From: Pirellulales bacterium
GTDB taxonomy: Bacteria > Planctomycetota > Planctomycetia > Pirellulales > JACPPG01
Assembly: GCA_035546535.1 (NCBI GenBank)
Contig: DASZWQ010000079.1
Coordinates: 1-46,275, forward strand
Length of the DNA stretch: 46,275 nt
Direction: 5' to 3'
Shown: piece after piece, positions 33,825-45,958 of the stretch
Layout: every line of letters begins with the position of its first letter
Position numbering within the stretch: position 1 is the first letter of the stretch
Program-made: the position numbers and the translations under genes
Notes under the pieces: model-generated
Database searches by the model: none
What the model was told of the DNA's origin: nothing
The model's input: only the letters and a program-made list of their open reading frames with translations

Positions 33825-33872
33825 AGCATGGAGTTGATCAAAGCATGATTTCGGATCGCAAGCTTGCGGCGG

Positions 33873-34658
33873 CTACTCTGGCACCGCCGAGCCGCGCGAC
33901 GCCCACCAGGGAAGCGTGGCGCCGCCGTCGATTCCCAGTGCTGAGCCGGTAATGTAATCGCTGGCCGGATCGCACAAGAAGACGACGCCGCGGCCGATTT
34001 CTTCGGGCCGCCCCAGCCGGTTCCACGGCAGTAGCTCGCCGCCGCGTTGGATTTGCTCCTCGCTGGCGAATTTTCGCTCGCCCGGCGTATCGATCCAGCC
34101 GGGATGAATGATGTTGACGCGGATGCGGTGCTCGACCAGTTCAATGGCCGCGGTTCTGGCCATCTGGTCGATGGCGGCCTTCGCCATATTGTACGCCATC
34201 GAACGCGGCACGGGGATAAAGGCGTGCGGCGAACTGATCACGACGATCGAACCGCCTTCGCCTTGCTCGACCATTTGCCGGGTGGCGGCCCGCAGGGTGT
34301 AGAACGCTCCCCACATCGTGACCTGCAGCGTGCGGTGAAAGCCGTCGAGATTCGCCTTGTGGAAGATCTCCCGATCGCTGTAGACGGCGTTGGTCACGGC
34401 GATATCCAGCCGGCCAAACTGCTGCACGGTTTTATCGACCATCTCGTCGACGACGCGGCGGTCGCCGACGTCGCCCGGCACCAGTAGCGAACGTCGTCCG
34501 GCGGCCTGCACGGCCTCGGCCACGTTATCCGCGTCTTCGCGGTGCGAATTGAAGTTGATCGCCACGTCGGCCCCGGCCTCGGCCAAGGCGATGGCGGTGG
34601 CCCGTCCGATACCGCGGCTGGCGCCCGTGACTAAGGCAACTTTTCCGTTGAGAATCAC
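33873..34658 (-). CDS. SDR family oxidoreductase
   Basis: A 261-residue classical short-chain dehydrogenase. The Rossmann motif TGASRGIG is at residues 11-18, the catalytic Ser follows VVISSPHAF, and the Tyr-Lys pair is in AYNMAKAAI. The cofactor is probably NADP or NAD; INFNSHRED after strand 2 argues for NADP. The C-terminal YITGSALGIDGG is standard. The substrate is unknown; the closest look is to 3-oxoacyl-ACP reductase or glucose dehydrogenase-type SDRs. It starts with GTG, preceded by AGAAGG. It lies downstream of leuD on the same strand with a 54-base gap, so it may be expressed with leuC-leuD, but no pathway link is evident. Confidence 0.9.
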   Translation of the reverse strand: MILNGKVALVTGASRGIGRATAIALAEAGADVAINFNSHREDADNVAEAVQAAGRRSLLVPGDVGDRRVVDEMVDKTVQQFGRLDIAVTNAVYSDREIFHKANLDGFHRTLQVTMWGAFYTLRAATRQMVEQGEGGSIVVISSPHAFIPVPRSMAYNMAKAAIDQMARTAAIELVEHRIRVNIIHPGWIDTPGERKFASEEQIQRGGELLPWNRLGRPEEIGRGVVFLCDPASDYITGSALGIDGGATLPWWASRGSAVPE

Positions 34659-34712
34659 GGCGGATACCTTCTGAAGAGACTTCGAGAGAGCGAACCTGAA
34701 CGAGCCACGATT

Positions 34713-35300
34713 TTAGCCGGCAAGCGCCGCTTCGTAAGCCGCGATCTTGTCTTCGTGGGCCAGAGTCAGGCCGATGTCGTCCAGTCCGTTGAGCAGGGAA
34801 TGCCGCCGCGACGGCTCGACCTCGAAGGCGACTTTGAAGCCGGCATCGTCCGCGATCGTACACGTTTCCAGATCGACCGTGAGCTGGTACCCCTCGCGCG
34901 CGGCGCGGCGGAACAGCTCGTCGACCGTACCTTCGTCAAGCCGCACCGGCAGCAGGCCGTTTTTGAAGCAGTTGTTGTAGAAGATGTCGGCGAAGCTGGG
35001 AGCGATGATCGCGCGAAAGCCGTAATCCTCGAGCGCCCAGGGGGCGTGCTCGCGACTCGAGCCGCAGCCAAAATTCCGCCGCGCGAGCAGGATCGTGGCG
35101 CCGCGGTTGCGCGGCAGGTTCAACTCGAACTGCGGATTATCGGAGCCGTCTTCCAGGCGCCGCCAATCCTGGAACAGAAACTGCCCGAAGCCCGTCCGTT
35201 CGATCCGCTTGAGAAATTGCTTGGGAATGATCTGGTCGGTATCGACATTGGCGCGGTCCATGGCCGCGACCAGGCCGGTGTGTTTGACGAAAGGTTTCAT
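34713..35300 (-). CDS. leuD: 3-isopropylmalate dehydratase small subunit
   Basis: A 195-residue LeuD. The N-terminus [20 protein letters not shown] and the swivel-domain motif [18 protein letters not shown] are diagnostic, and [17 protein letters not shown] segments ([13 protein letters not shown]) follow. With LeuC it isomerises 2-isopropylmalate to 3-isopropylmalate in leucine biosynthesis. It begins 51 bases after the leuC stop on the same strand. Length is typical. Confidence 0.96.
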   Translation of the reverse strand: MKPFVKHTGLVAAMDRANVDTDQIIPKQFLKRIERTGFGQFLFQDWRRLEDGSDNPQFELNLPRNRGATILLARRNFGCGSSREHAPWALEDYGFRAIIAPSFADIFYNNCFKNGLLPVRLDEGTVDELFRRAAREGYQLTVDLETCTIADDAGFKVAFEVEPSRRHSLLNGLDDIGLTLAHEDKIAAYEAALAG

Positions 35301-35351
35301 GCGTGACCCGTGAAGAAATGGTGTCGCCGGTGGGACGCGTGCGCCCGGTCG

Positions 35352-36740
35352 TTATTTGTATTTCCACTCGCGAATGTCGACGAAGTGCCCGGACACGGCC
35401 GCCGCGGCGGCCATCGCCGGCGAGACCAGGTGCGTGCGGCCCCCCTTGCCTTGCCGGCCTTCGAAGTTGCGGTTGCTGGTCGAGGCGCAGCGCTCGCCGG
35501 GCGAAAGCGTATCGGGGTTCATGCCCAGGCACATGCTGCAACCGGCTTCGCGCCATTCGAAACCGGCTTCCTTGAAGATGCGGTCCAACCCCTCCGACTC
35601 GGCCTGCCGCTTCACCTGCCCGCTGCCAGGCACCACCATCGCATGGACACTGCCGGCGATTTTGTAACCCTTGACCACCGCCGCCGCGGCCCGCAGGTCG
35701 CTGATGCGGCTGTTGGTACAGGAACCGATGAAGACCCGATCGAGCGCCACGGCTTCGATCGGCGTGCCGGGCTTGAGCCCCATGTAATTCAGGGCGCTGG
35801 CTGCGCTCTTGCGCTCGTTCTCGTCGGCCAGTTGGGTCGGATCGGGAATCTTGTCCACGACCTTGGCCACTTGCGCGGGATTGGTTCCCCAGGTCACTTG
35901 CGGCGCCACGTCCGCGGCATTGAACACCGAGACGCGATCGTACTTGGCGCCGGGGTCCGAGGGGAGCTGTCGCCAGCGGTTCGCCGCCGCCTCGAAATCG
36001 CGCGGCGCGAATTCGCGGCCCCGCAGATAATCGAACGTTACCTCATCCGGCGCGATCATGCCGCAGCGGGCGCCGGCTTCGATCGACATGTTGCAGACGG
36101 TCATCCGTTCTTCCATGTCGAGCGCGCGGATCGCCGGGCCAGTGTATTCGATGGCGTAGCCGGTGCCGCCGTCGGTGGTCAATTGCCCGATGAGATACAG
36201 GATCAAGTCCTTGGCCGTGACGCCGCGCGCCAAGGCGCCGTCGAAGCGGACCTCGAACGTCTTGGGGCGGTATTGCAGCAAGGTTTGCGTGGCCAGCACG
36301 TGCTCGACTTCACTGGTGCCGATGCCGAAGGCCATGGCACCAAGCGCCCCGTGCGTGGCTGTATGGCTGTCGCCGCAGACGATCGTCATGCCCGGCTGCG
36401 TCAGCCCCAGCTCGGGGCCGATGACGTGAACGATTCCCTGTTGAGCGTTATCGAGGTCGTAAAGCTTTACGCCGAACTCGCGGCAGTTGGCCCGCAGCGT
36501 GTCGATCTGCTGCTTCGAGATCGGGTCCAATATGGGCAGCGATCGGTCGGTCGTGGGAATATTGTGGTCAGGCGTGGCAACCGTCCGCGATGGTTGCCGC
36601 ACTTTGCGCCCCGCCAATCGCAACCCCTCGAAGGCCTGAGCGCTGGTCACTTCGTGTACAAGGTGCAGGTCGATATAGAGAATCGTCGGCTTCCCCTCTT
36701 CGGCATGCACCACGTGCGCATCCCAGATCTTGTCGAACAT
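35352..36740 (-). CDS. leuC: 3-isopropylmalate dehydratase large subunit
   Basis: A 462-residue aconitase-family enzyme. It begins [11 protein letters not shown], contains [29 protein letters not shown], the substrate loop [20 protein letters not shown], and 4Fe-4S ligands in GSCTNSR and [10 protein letters not shown]. It works with LeuD in leucine biosynthesis. The reading frame is open far upstream to 37175, over the kinase end, and an ATG at 36770 would add ten residues, but the ATG at 36740 gives the usual start. The gap to the kinase stop at 36946 contains a run of eight Gs after five As near 36787. Confidence 0.95.
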   Translation of the reverse strand: MFDKIWDAHVVHAEEGKPTILYIDLHLVHEVTSAQAFEGLRLAGRKVRQPSRTVATPDHNIPTTDRSLPILDPISKQQIDTLRANCREFGVKLYDLDNAQQGIVHVIGPELGLTQPGMTIVCGDSHTATHGALGAMAFGIGTSEVEHVLATQTLLQYRPKTFEVRFDGALARGVTAKDLILYLIGQLTTDGGTGYAIEYTGPAIRALDMEERMTVCNMSIEAGARCGMIAPDEVTFDYLRGREFAPRDFEAAANRWRQLPSDPGAKYDRVSVFNAADVAPQVTWGTNPAQVAKVVDKIPDPTQLADENERKSAASALNYMGLKPGTPIEAVALDRVFIGSCTNSRISDLRAAAAVVKGYKIAGSVHAMVVPGSGQVKRQAESEGLDRIFKEAGFEWREAGCSMCLGMNPDTLSPGERCASTSNRNFEGRQGKGGRTHLVSPAMAAAAAVSGHFVDIREWKYK

Positions 36741-36945
36741 CGTGCGGGGGCGTGCGGAGGATGAAATCATGATCAACCCAAGCAGCAAAAAGGGGGGGGC
36801 GTGGCGGGCAAACGGCCAGGGCGGAAATCTTGCCCGGCCCGCCGCGCGGAGAAATACCCAGACATTTGATTCTACTAGACGGCCGAGCGCTTGGGGAGGT
36901 TCGTGACGAGGCGGCGGAACCGTCATCACCAGGCAGAACGAGCAA

Positions 36946-38604
36946 TCAACTTGCCCCGACCGCGGTGGGTCTTTCGATCTGCTCCCACCAGTTGGTGGCC
37001 TGCTCGCGGGACCAATCGCCGGCCGATTCGCATTCCGCCAGCGCCCGGCCGAAGGCCGCCGCCGAGGGATATCGATCGTCGGGATTTTTGGCCAAGGCCC
37101 GCAATACCACCTGCTCGAGATCGGCGGGAATGTCGGGCCGGATGCGGGACGGCGGCGCCACTTCGTCGTGCGCATGCGCGACCATCACCCGCATCGGGTT
37201 TTGATCGTCGAACGGTGGTCGGCCGACGAGCAGGAAGTACGCCACGGCGCCGAGCGAATAGATGTCACTGCGCCCGTCGGGCTCACTGTCTCCCAGCGCC
37301 TGTTCAGGCGACATGTACGAGGGAGACCCCGTGATCGTGCCGTCTTGCGTGAGCTGCGGCGCGGCGGGGCCTTCGGCGGCGGCCTTGGCCAGCCCGAAAT
37401 CGAGCAGCTTGGCCACGTCGTGTACGCCACCACGATGGGCCGCGAAAATGTTCCCCGGCTTGATATCGCGATGGACCAATCCCACGGCGTGCGCTTCGCG
37501 CAGGGCGTCGCACGTTTGCGTAAGCAGATAGATCACGCGCTCCGGCGGCAGCGGACCGTAGCGCTCGACCAGCTCGGCCAGGCTCAGACCGGGCAGATAT
37601 TCCATTACGTAATAAAACGTGCCGTCTTCGGTCATGCCGTAATCGAAGATCTCGACGGTGTTCCAATGCGACAGGCGGGCGGTGGCCCGCACTTCGCGCT
37701 CGAAGCGCGCGAGCGCCCGCGGGTCGTGCGCCTTGCCCGGACGAATGATCTTGATCGCGCAGGGCCGCTTCATCATTTGATGCTCGGCCAGGTAGACCTC
37801 GCCCATGCCGCCGGCGCCGATCAGGTTGCGCAAGCGATATTGCCCGAGCTGCCGGGCTTCGAAAGCTTCGCGGCGCAAGCTGCCGATCATGTACGTGCCG
37901 TAGACGCTCGAGCCGAAGCCCGCGGCCATGAACAGTACGACGTAGGAGAGCTGATTGAGGTGTTGCGCCCTGGTCAGCTCGCTGTACATCCGATTGTCGA
38001 ACAGCATCACGACGATTGGTGCGATGGCCATGACGCCGATGATCGCCGCCGCCCGCCGCCAGGTGTTGGGGATGTAGATCGCGTACGTGAACATCAAGCA
38101 GAACCACATTCCGACCGGGTTGTAGGTCGTGTGGTCGAGGGTCATGCTGGCCGCGTTGGCAACATGCTGCACGCAGGCGAAGAAGAGCGCGGTCAGACCG
38201 AAGATGACCGTTTCGGCGACGCGCAGAGCGCGTAGCGAAAGGTTGCACCGCCAGCACAGCTTATAGCTGACCAGCGCCAGCACGACGACGTGGAAGGCGT
38301 GGAACCAATCGAGATACCGCGCGCTGCGCTCGAGCGCGGGATTTCCCATCGACAGGCCGGCGCCAAACAGCGACCGCACGAAGAATGCGGCTGACCCCAA
38401 GCACAGGACCAAAGCCGCGGCCCGTAAGCGCGTGCGCAGTAGCAACCGCGTCTCACCGGAGAGCCCCGGCCCGCTCCCTTCGACGAGCGCCACGCGCGGA
38501 TTGACTTCGGGCAGAGGGCTGCCACTGGTCGAACCGCGCAGGCTCAGGCTATCGAGCGTCGCGTCGCCCCCGTGCCGCTCGAAATGGTGACGTTGCTGGT
38601 CCAT
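36946..38604 (-). CDS. Membrane Ser/Thr protein kinase with N-terminal multi-TM domain
   Basis: A 552-residue Hanks-type kinase. The N-terminal 60 residues are soluble. Residues about 60-240 contain roughly six TM segments. The kinase domain follows at about 255-520: glycine loop [14 protein letters not shown]285 in [14 protein letters not shown] (378-385) and DFGLAKA (402-408), then [14 protein letters not shown] and the [13 protein letters not shown] segment, so all catalytic residues are present. It probably phosphorylates proteins at the cytoplasmic face in response to a membrane or extracellular cue. Many PknB-like kinases carry the kinase first and one TM after it; here the order is reversed. 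Ligand unknown. No cognate phosphatase is adjacent. Confidence 0.9.
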   Translation of the reverse strand: MDQQRHHFERHGGDATLDSLSLRGSTSGSPLPEVNPRVALVEGSGPGLSGETRLLLRTRLRAAALVLCLGSAAFFVRSLFGAGLSMGNPALERSARYLDWFHAFHVVVLALVSYKLCWRCNLSLRALRVAETVIFGLTALFFACVQHVANAASMTLDHTTYNPVGMWFCLMFTYAIYIPNTWRRAAAIIGVMAIAPIVVMLFDNRMYSELTRAQHLNQLSYVVLFMAAGFGSSVYGTYMIGSLRREAFEARQLGQYRLRNLIGAGGMGEVYLAEHQMMKRPCAIKIIRPGKAHDPRALARFEREVRATARLSHWNTVEIFDYGMTEDGTFYYVMEYLPGLSLAELVERYGPLPPERVIYLLTQTCDALREAHAVGLVHRDIKPGNIFAAHRGGVHDVAKLLDFGLAKAAAEGPAAPQLTQDGTITGSPSYMSPEQALGDSEPDGRSDIYSLGAVAYFLLVGRPPFDDQNPMRVMVAHAHDEVAPPSRIRPDIPADLEQVVLRALAKNPDDRYPSAAAFGRALAECESAGDWSREQATNWWEQIERPTAVGAS

Positions 38605-39007
38605 CGAACGTGTGCGCCAGAATTGTTTCGCACGCCCCGCGCCTCGGCGAACGCGACTAACCCATCATATACGTGGGGCTTGCGGGAGAGTTCACCCAAA
38701 TTTCCACCGCGTTTGGGGAATAGCCGTTTCCGGTGATTCCCCGCGCAGTCACTCTGTCTACCATTCGCACGACCATCGGGTTTCTTAAGGTGGGGCGCCT
38801 CTTGTTCGGGAACGGCCGGAACGCTTCTGCCGCCCTATAGTTGCCGTCGGCGGAAAATAATTTCCCGCGCAGGAACATCGCCCCATGCTAGCGGGGGGGC
38901 TACGTCGCGACAGGGCCGCCTGCCCATGGAGAGCCCGCAAGCCGGACGAAGGTTCGCCGCTGGCGGGCGCGAACGAAGAGCGAGCCGATGGATCGAAGGC
39001 CCGAGAT
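38605..39007. other. Intergenic region upstream of the kinase gene
   Basis: A 403-base space between two minus-strand genes. It should hold the kinase promoter. I see no convincing ORF and no strong hairpin; there is an A/T-rich patch, GGAAAATAATTTCC, at about 38855-38868 that is imperfectly palindromic. Confidence 0.35.
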
Positions 39008-39571
39008 TTATGCGGCCCGGCGGCGCGGCGCTACGGCCGCGGCCCATTGCCGGACGCTGTCGTGCGCCACGTCACGGTAGGGAGAGTCCGCCCCCGCAAG
39101 CGCGGCATCTTGCAGAAACACACGCGTGCGATCGTGCAGGAGCCGCTCGATGTAATACCACGACTTTTCCAGCGCTGCCCGATCCTGATCGTTGTTAATC
39201 ACGATCAGGTCGGCCAGGCCCAGCATGTTCGCGGCGCGCGACAGCGCCGAGAACGCATCGCCGGGCAGCAGCCGGATCTTCGCGCCGCTGGTTACCAGCT
39301 TGCGATGAGCCAGCTTGAGGGACAGGCCTTCGCCGGTTTGCGGCGCGCGCATCTCGAAGAGATCGACGCCCGTATAAACGACATTCTCGGCAGAGTCTTT
39401 GCCCGCCGCCATTTCGATCATCCGCAAAGCCAGGTCGCCAGAGGCGACTCCCAGCTCGACGATTCTGCGCAGGCCGTCACGGCGAATCGCCTGATAAATC
39501 GGCCGATACACGGCGGGCCGCGAAAAACGCGTGAGAAACAAGCTGCGCAGACGGAATGACTTGATCCACAT
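39008..39571 (-). CDS. Putative class I SAM-dependent methyltransferase
   Basis: A 187-residue protein with a SAM-binding-like motif VELGVASGDLALRM (residues 38-51), followed by YTGVDLFEMRAP (strand 2 acid) and DLIVINNDQDRA. The motif I form resembles that of the TylF-like gene at 19214, but the rest is different. The frame is open to 39742; the upstream residues are Ala/Pro/Arg-rich and look non-coding, so I start at the ATG at 39571, which is uncertain. Substrate unknown. Confidence 0.6.
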   Translation of the reverse strand: MWIKSFRLRSLFLTRFSRPAVYRPIYQAIRRDGLRRIVELGVASGDLALRMIEMAAGKDSAENVVYTGVDLFEMRAPQTGEGLSLKLAHRKLVTSGAKIRLLPGDAFSALSRAANMLGLADLIVINNDQDRAALEKSWYYIERLLHDRTRVFLQDAALAGADSPYRDVAHDSVRQWAAAVAPRRRAA

Positions 39572-39940
39572 CGTGTTGACCCAGGCAAATGTCGGCGGGA
39601 TTTCGGGCGTCGCAACGCCACGAGCGCGCAAGCCAGGCGGCGGTAGGTGAGGTTGGGCAGGCGCGGCAGAGCTTGCCGCGCGAGTCGTCACGACGAATCC
39701 TTTGTCGGCGACTCGAAAAACCGAAGGCTGGCGCGCTGACAATTATCTGTTCGGCCGCCGATCCGACCCGAGTCAAATGGAATTCGCAACTCGTCAGATG
39801 CGCAAAGTATCGGTGCGCTTTATCGGGTTTACATACGAAGCTGTCATCTTCGGCGCGCCCCTTCAAGTGACTCGTTCCCCACGGTCGATAGCGCGCGAGG
39901 GCGAGCGCCGTATCGCAAAAAGTTCCAAAAGGCGGAGCCG
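39572..39940. other. Intergenic region between divergent genes
   Basis: A 369-base space between the minus-strand putative methyltransferase and the plus-strand proline-rich gene. If the methyltransferase starts at 39742 instead, it is correspondingly shorter. No repeats or promoter boxes that I can support. Confidence 0.35.
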
Positions 39941-40540
39941 ATGCGCACCTGGTTGCTAGCATTTACGTTGATCAACCTTGCGGCTAGCGAATTGCTAGCA
40001 CAAACTCCCTTGCCGCCGTCGGCGTCCGCCGGCGCGGCAACCGACGGACCGCTGCTGGCTCCGCCGGTGATCGACGTTCCCGCCGCGCCGCGCGCGGCGG
40101 TCTCGCCCCCGGCAGTCAACGTTCCAAGTACGGCCGGGGCACCGCTGGCGCCACCATCGATCGACGTCCCAAACGCGTTCGGGGCGCCTCTGCCACCGCC
40201 GGCAGGCAGCGAAGCGAAGAGCAAGCCACGTTTCTTTCGCCTCCCACAACCCACGACGCCACCCAGGTTCGCTGGGGCGCCTACCGCGCCCAATCAGCAG
40301 GGCAAAGGCTTGGGCAGCCGCTTTAAACAGCGTAATGCGCCACCATTGACCGACGCACCCCTGGCAGGCTCGAGCGCCGCGCTTTCATCGCAGCCCGAGG
40401 TGTCAGGCATCGATGCGCCCCCCTCCAAGCGCGCCAACAATCCGCGCAAGTACGGCCCGCTGGAATTGTTTCCCAAGACGAAGGAATCGGACCGCACGGG
40501 CAACCCGTTTTCCCTTCGCCGGCCGGTCCTCGCCTGGTAG
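39941..40540 (+). CDS. Secreted Pro/Ala-rich protein with short repeats
   Basis: A 199-residue protein. The first 21 residues (MRTWLLAFTLINLAASELLAQ) look like a signal peptide with cleavage after ELLAQ or ASELLA. The body is Pro/Ala/Ser-rich, with a recurring motif of the type APPxIDVPxA about three times (residues about 40-80). The C-terminal 40 residues are basic and end RRPVLAW. No domain recognised; disordered envelope or surface protein is a guess. AAGGCGGAG lies just upstream of the ATG. Confidence 0.6.
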   Translation: MRTWLLAFTLINLAASELLAQTPLPPSASAGAATDGPLLAPPVIDVPAAPRAAVSPPAVNVPSTAGAPLAPPSIDVPNAFGAPLPPPAGSEAKSKPRFFRLPQPTTPPRFAGAPTAPNQQGKGLGSRFKQRNAPPLTDAPLAGSSAALSSQPEVSGIDAPPSKRANNPRKYGPLELFPKTKESDRTGNPFSLRRPVLAW

Positions 40541-40817
40541 CTAGCACCAGCGCACGCGCGCTAACGATCGGCTAACACCAGAGCGCGCCATTTTTTGCGC
40601 AAGAGCGCACACGAGCGCCCTGGGCTGCGTAATAGCCTTATGCGCGTCATCCTGACGCGGGGGGGTGCGTACGCTCACCCGTTAGGAATTGACCGCCGCG
40701 GCCCGGGTGTGCTAACTTTCGCAGCCGCTTCCGTGGCGCGCGTTAGGCTGGGTAACGTGCGCGTCGAGGTGGTCGCACCTGCGGTCCATGCCCATTCGAT
40801 CCGACGCGAGAAGACCG

Positions 40818-41909
40818 GTGAAATACGCAGCCATAGGTCCCATCTCGGTCTACTTGCCGCTGCTGGTCGAGACGAACGACGATCTCAACCGGCAGTTTCC
40901 GAAATGGGACATGGACCTGATCTATTCCAAGACAGGCATCCGTGCTCGGCACATCGCCGCCCCCGAGGAATGTGCCTCGGACCTGGGAGTCGCGGCCGCG
41001 GAAAAGCTTTTCGCCGAACACCAGGTCGATCGCGATTCGATCGATTTTCTCCTGCTCTGCACGCAGACGCCCGACTACCCGTTGCCCACCACGTCCTGCT
41101 TGATGCAGGATCGCCTGGCGTTGCGGACTTCGATCGGCGCGCTGGATTTCAACCTGGGGTGCTCGGGCTTTGTCTACGGACTGTCGCTGGCCGATGGACT
41201 GATTCGTAGCGGCGCGGCCCGCCGGGTACTCTTGATCACGGCCGAAACGTATTCGAAGTACATCGCGCCCGACGATCGCAGCCTGCGCACGATCTTCGGC
41301 GATGGCGCGGCGGCGACGCTCGTCGAAGCGGCGGACACATGTTCCGTCGGATCCTTTCGCTTCGGCACCGATGGCGCGGGCGCCGATACGCTGATGGTCA
41401 CCAAGGGGGGCGCGCGGCCCGAGAACGACGCCATCAAACCGCGCAAGCGCCAACGCTGGTCGAGCGATCTCTTCATGGATGGTCCGGCGCTGGTGGATTT
41501 CACGGTCGAGCGGATTCCGCAGCTCGTCGACGAGATTCTCGCCACCGCGCAATGGGCGCGCGACGAAGTCGACCTGTTCCTCATGCACCAGGCCACGCAT
41601 ATGATGCTGGATCGGCTGCGCCAGCGGATGGAACTGGATGATCAGCGGCTGCCGCTGATGCTGGAAAATTGCGGCAACACGGTCTCCTCGACGCTGCCCA
41701 TCCTGATGCACGACCTACGGGCCAGCGGCCGGCTGCGGCCGGGAACGCGATCGCTGTTGGTCGGCTTCGGCGTCGGGCTCTCCTGGGCCGGGTGCCAATG
41801 GACCGAAACGTGGGCGGGTCACGGCGCCGCCACCGGCGATGCCACGACCGCTTCTGACGCTGGCGAGATCGTCGCCGGCGACGACGACGCGGAAAAGCAG
41901 GCGGCCTAG
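40818..41909 (+). CDS. 3-oxoacyl-ACP synthase III family protein (KAS III-like)
   Basis: A 363-residue thiolase-fold condensing enzyme. The catalytic triad is complete: C115 in NLGCSGFVYGL, H257 in LMHQATHMM and N287 in NCGNTVSS. TGIRARHIAAPEE and PTTSCLMQDRL are typical. KAS III enzymes start fatty-acid synthesis from acetyl-CoA and malonyl-ACP, or make special ketoacyl products. Here it stands apart from acpP, fabD or fabG, so it may serve a secondary or lipid-modification role. GTG at 40818 gives the canonical VKYAAIGPISVYLP start and has GAGAAG upstream; ATG at 40788 would add ten residues and cannot be excluded. The last 25 residues are Asp/Ala-rich and probably disordered. Confidence 0.9.
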   Translation: MKYAAIGPISVYLPLLVETNDDLNRQFPKWDMDLIYSKTGIRARHIAAPEECASDLGVAAAEKLFAEHQVDRDSIDFLLLCTQTPDYPLPTTSCLMQDRLALRTSIGALDFNLGCSGFVYGLSLADGLIRSGAARRVLLITAETYSKYIAPDDRSLRTIFGDGAAATLVEAADTCSVGSFRFGTDGAGADTLMVTKGGARPENDAIKPRKRQRWSSDLFMDGPALVDFTVERIPQLVDEILATAQWARDEVDLFLMHQATHMMLDRLRQRMELDDQRLPLMLENCGNTVSSTLPILMHDLRASGRLRPGTRSLLVGFGVGLSWAGCQWTETWAGHGAATGDATTASDAGEIVAGDDDAEKQAA

Positions 41910-42421
41910 CACGGCGCCGTTGCGATTTCCTTCTGCGTCTACTTTTCGTTCTCGGCCCACTCGTCGCTGCCTACTCCCGCCGCATTCCGCCCGCGGGCTC
42001 TCTCTGTCGCGCACGACACCTGATTATCCGCGACATTTGACAGCCAGATCGTTTTGACGTTAGCTAGTTGTCAGACATCGTTGCTGTTGTGGTCCCGTGG
42101 TCATCGGGCGGGCGAACGACTCGCGGCACCCGCGCTGTGAGCGTCTTTAGCGGAGCGTTCACATGAAGTGTCGCGGCGCAGGCCCAGTCGTTCCGGATCG
42201 GGCCGCGAAAATCGAACGCCGAGAGTTGTGCAGAGTCGCGATACTTTGTCAGGCTTTTTTTGAAGCGTCGGGTTGGCGTACCCTGGATAAGTTCGGCCAA
42301 CTTCGACACGCTCGCGCCAGCGTGAGCATGGCCCCCGACCGATCGTGGAGTTTCGGCTGTCAGTCGTTCACTTAACTGCCTGCTGCCTACTGACAACCGA
42401 CGACTTCGTTCCCCTGGCGAA
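41910..42421. other. Convergent intergenic region between the ketosynthase and EF-G genes
   Basis: A 512-base space between convergent genes, so it should contain transcript ends for both. No perfect terminator is evident; a run of seven Ts at 42256-42262 lies in a GC-poor patch. A short ORF at 42163-42375 is not credited. The segment near 42260-42320 (CGTCGGGTTGGCG and following) resembles, from memory, common planctomycete intergenic repeats. Confidence 0.35.
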
Positions 42422-44506
<2,085 letters not shown>

Positions 44507-44958
44507 GGTCGAGTCTCTTTATCCGGTAACGAATCTCTTCACCCAATAACCGACACCGCTTGCGTTCCTGTTAACCGACTGTGGCTATAGCGTGAGCGCC
44601 CGCAAATCCGTTGGGTCGCAATCGCCTGGGGTCGCCGGAAGGAACGAGAACCCCGTTGGGCAGGCAGGGGTCCCGTGAATCTCCCGAGGCGCTCCTTGCC
44701 GTTGGAGCGGGACCCAGCATGGCATGACGCCTGTCCAACCATCGTAACCCATTTCTTCGGCAGGCAAAGGGCAAATAGACCACAAGGATTTGATTTCCTA
44801 ATGAGAATCGTGTGTTGAATTCGTGAATGCGGCCTTGGCGTTTGCCGCGGCTCCCGCCGGGAAGCGTGCAATAAACGCGCCAGGGCGGCGTTGCTGGGCG
44901 TCGGTATTGGAGCCGGACAGTTGATTTATCTCCAAGCGGCAACTAGTTTTAACGAGCC
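44507..44958. other. Divergent intergenic region between EF-G and CPBP protease genes
   Basis: A 452-base space with both promoters expected. An A/T-rich segment (44780-44830) could hold promoter elements, but no pair of boxes is clear. No ORF convincing, no strong repeats. Confidence 0.35.
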
Positions 44959-45900
44959 ATGAATACACCTGACGAGAGCAATCCGGCAAACGGTCCGGCA
45001 CAACCGGCTGTCCATGCGACAGCCACCGGGGGGCGTCGCGCCCTGCTAGCACGCTACCCGTGGCTGGGATTCGTTTTGCCGCTGGTCGTCTTTCTGCTTT
45101 TTACGCAGTTCGAGCCGACCCCACCCCCGATCGCCGAAAAGCCAGCGGCGCCGGAACCGGCTGCCGTGGATCGGGCCGGTCCCGCCCACGGCGCCCCGGC
45201 CAGCGCCTCCGAGGCCCAAGGCGCGCCCGAGTCAGACGCAGGCGACGAGACAGTGAAACCATCGAGCTGGTTCGGCTTGGACATTCCGTACAGCGCGTAT
45301 CCCTACGTCTATACGCTGAAGATCGCGCTTTCGATCGCGGCCATCGCCTTTTGCTGGCCGACCTATCAGCAGTTTCCCTGGAAGCTGAGTCCCCTGGCGT
45401 TTGTCGCCGGCGCCGTCGGCGTGGTGCTGTGGGTCGGTCTCTGTCAGTTGAAACTCGAAGGGCGCGTCCTGCCGGCGATTGGCTTGGGCAGTCTGGTCGC
45501 GAGCACGCAACGCAGTGCCTTCAACCCGCTTGTCGAATTGGCGGCGCAGCCGGCCTGGGCGTGGGGCTTTCTCGTGATCCGCTTCATCGGCCTGGCATTG
45601 GTCGTGCCGTTGATCGAGGAGTTTTTCCTGCGCGGCTTCGTGATGCGTCTGTGCGTCAGCGAAGATTGGCCGAAGGTTCCTTTTGGCACCGTGAACAAGC
45701 TGGCCGTTGTGGTAGGAACGGCGGTCCCGCTCGCCATGCACATGCCGAGCGAGTACCTGGCCACGCTCGTCTGGTTCTCGATGATCACCGGGTTGATGGT
45801 TCTGACGCGTAATATCTGGGACTGCGTCGCCGCCCACGCCACGACGAACCTGCTCCTGGGCTTGTACGTCGTCGTCTGGAACCAGTGGCATCTGATGTAG
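44959..45900 (+). CDS. CPBP/CAAX-type intramembrane protease
   Basis: A 313-residue membrane protein. A first TM (about 34-48) is followed by a Pro/Ala-rich loop (about 50-97), then several TM segments. The CPBP motifs are E220-E221-x3-R225 (PLIEEFFLRG), H261 in MHMPSEYLA, and a final NIWDCVAAHATTNLLLG motif with His and Asn. These are the glutamic intramembrane protease catalytic residues. The layout recalls the CAAX-protease-related protein associated with exosortase systems, but no exosortase or PEP-CTERM protein is in the window. Substrate unknown. It is divergent from EF-G. Confidence 0.85.
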   Translation: MNTPDESNPANGPAQPAVHATATGGRRALLARYPWLGFVLPLVVFLLFTQFEPTPPPIAEKPAAPEPAAVDRAGPAHGAPASASEAQGAPESDAGDETVKPSSWFGLDIPYSAYPYVYTLKIALSIAAIAFCWPTYQQFPWKLSPLAFVAGAVGVVLWVGLCQLKLEGRVLPAIGLGSLVASTQRSAFNPLVELAAQPAWAWGFLVIRFIGLALVVPLIEEFFLRGFVMRLCVSEDWPKVPFGTVNKLAVVVGTAVPLAMHMPSEYLATLVWFSMITGLMVLTRNIWDCVAAHATTNLLLGLYVVVWNQWHLM

Positions 45901-45958
45901 CGGCGGCTCGGGGACCGTTTTCGCGCTCTCTCGTTGCGGTCTTGAGCCGTTTCCCTGC

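Noticed and set aside
42163..42375. 70-residue plus-strand ORF between the ketosynthase and fusA
   Set aside because: No homology recognised and located in a region that looks like an intergenic repeat.
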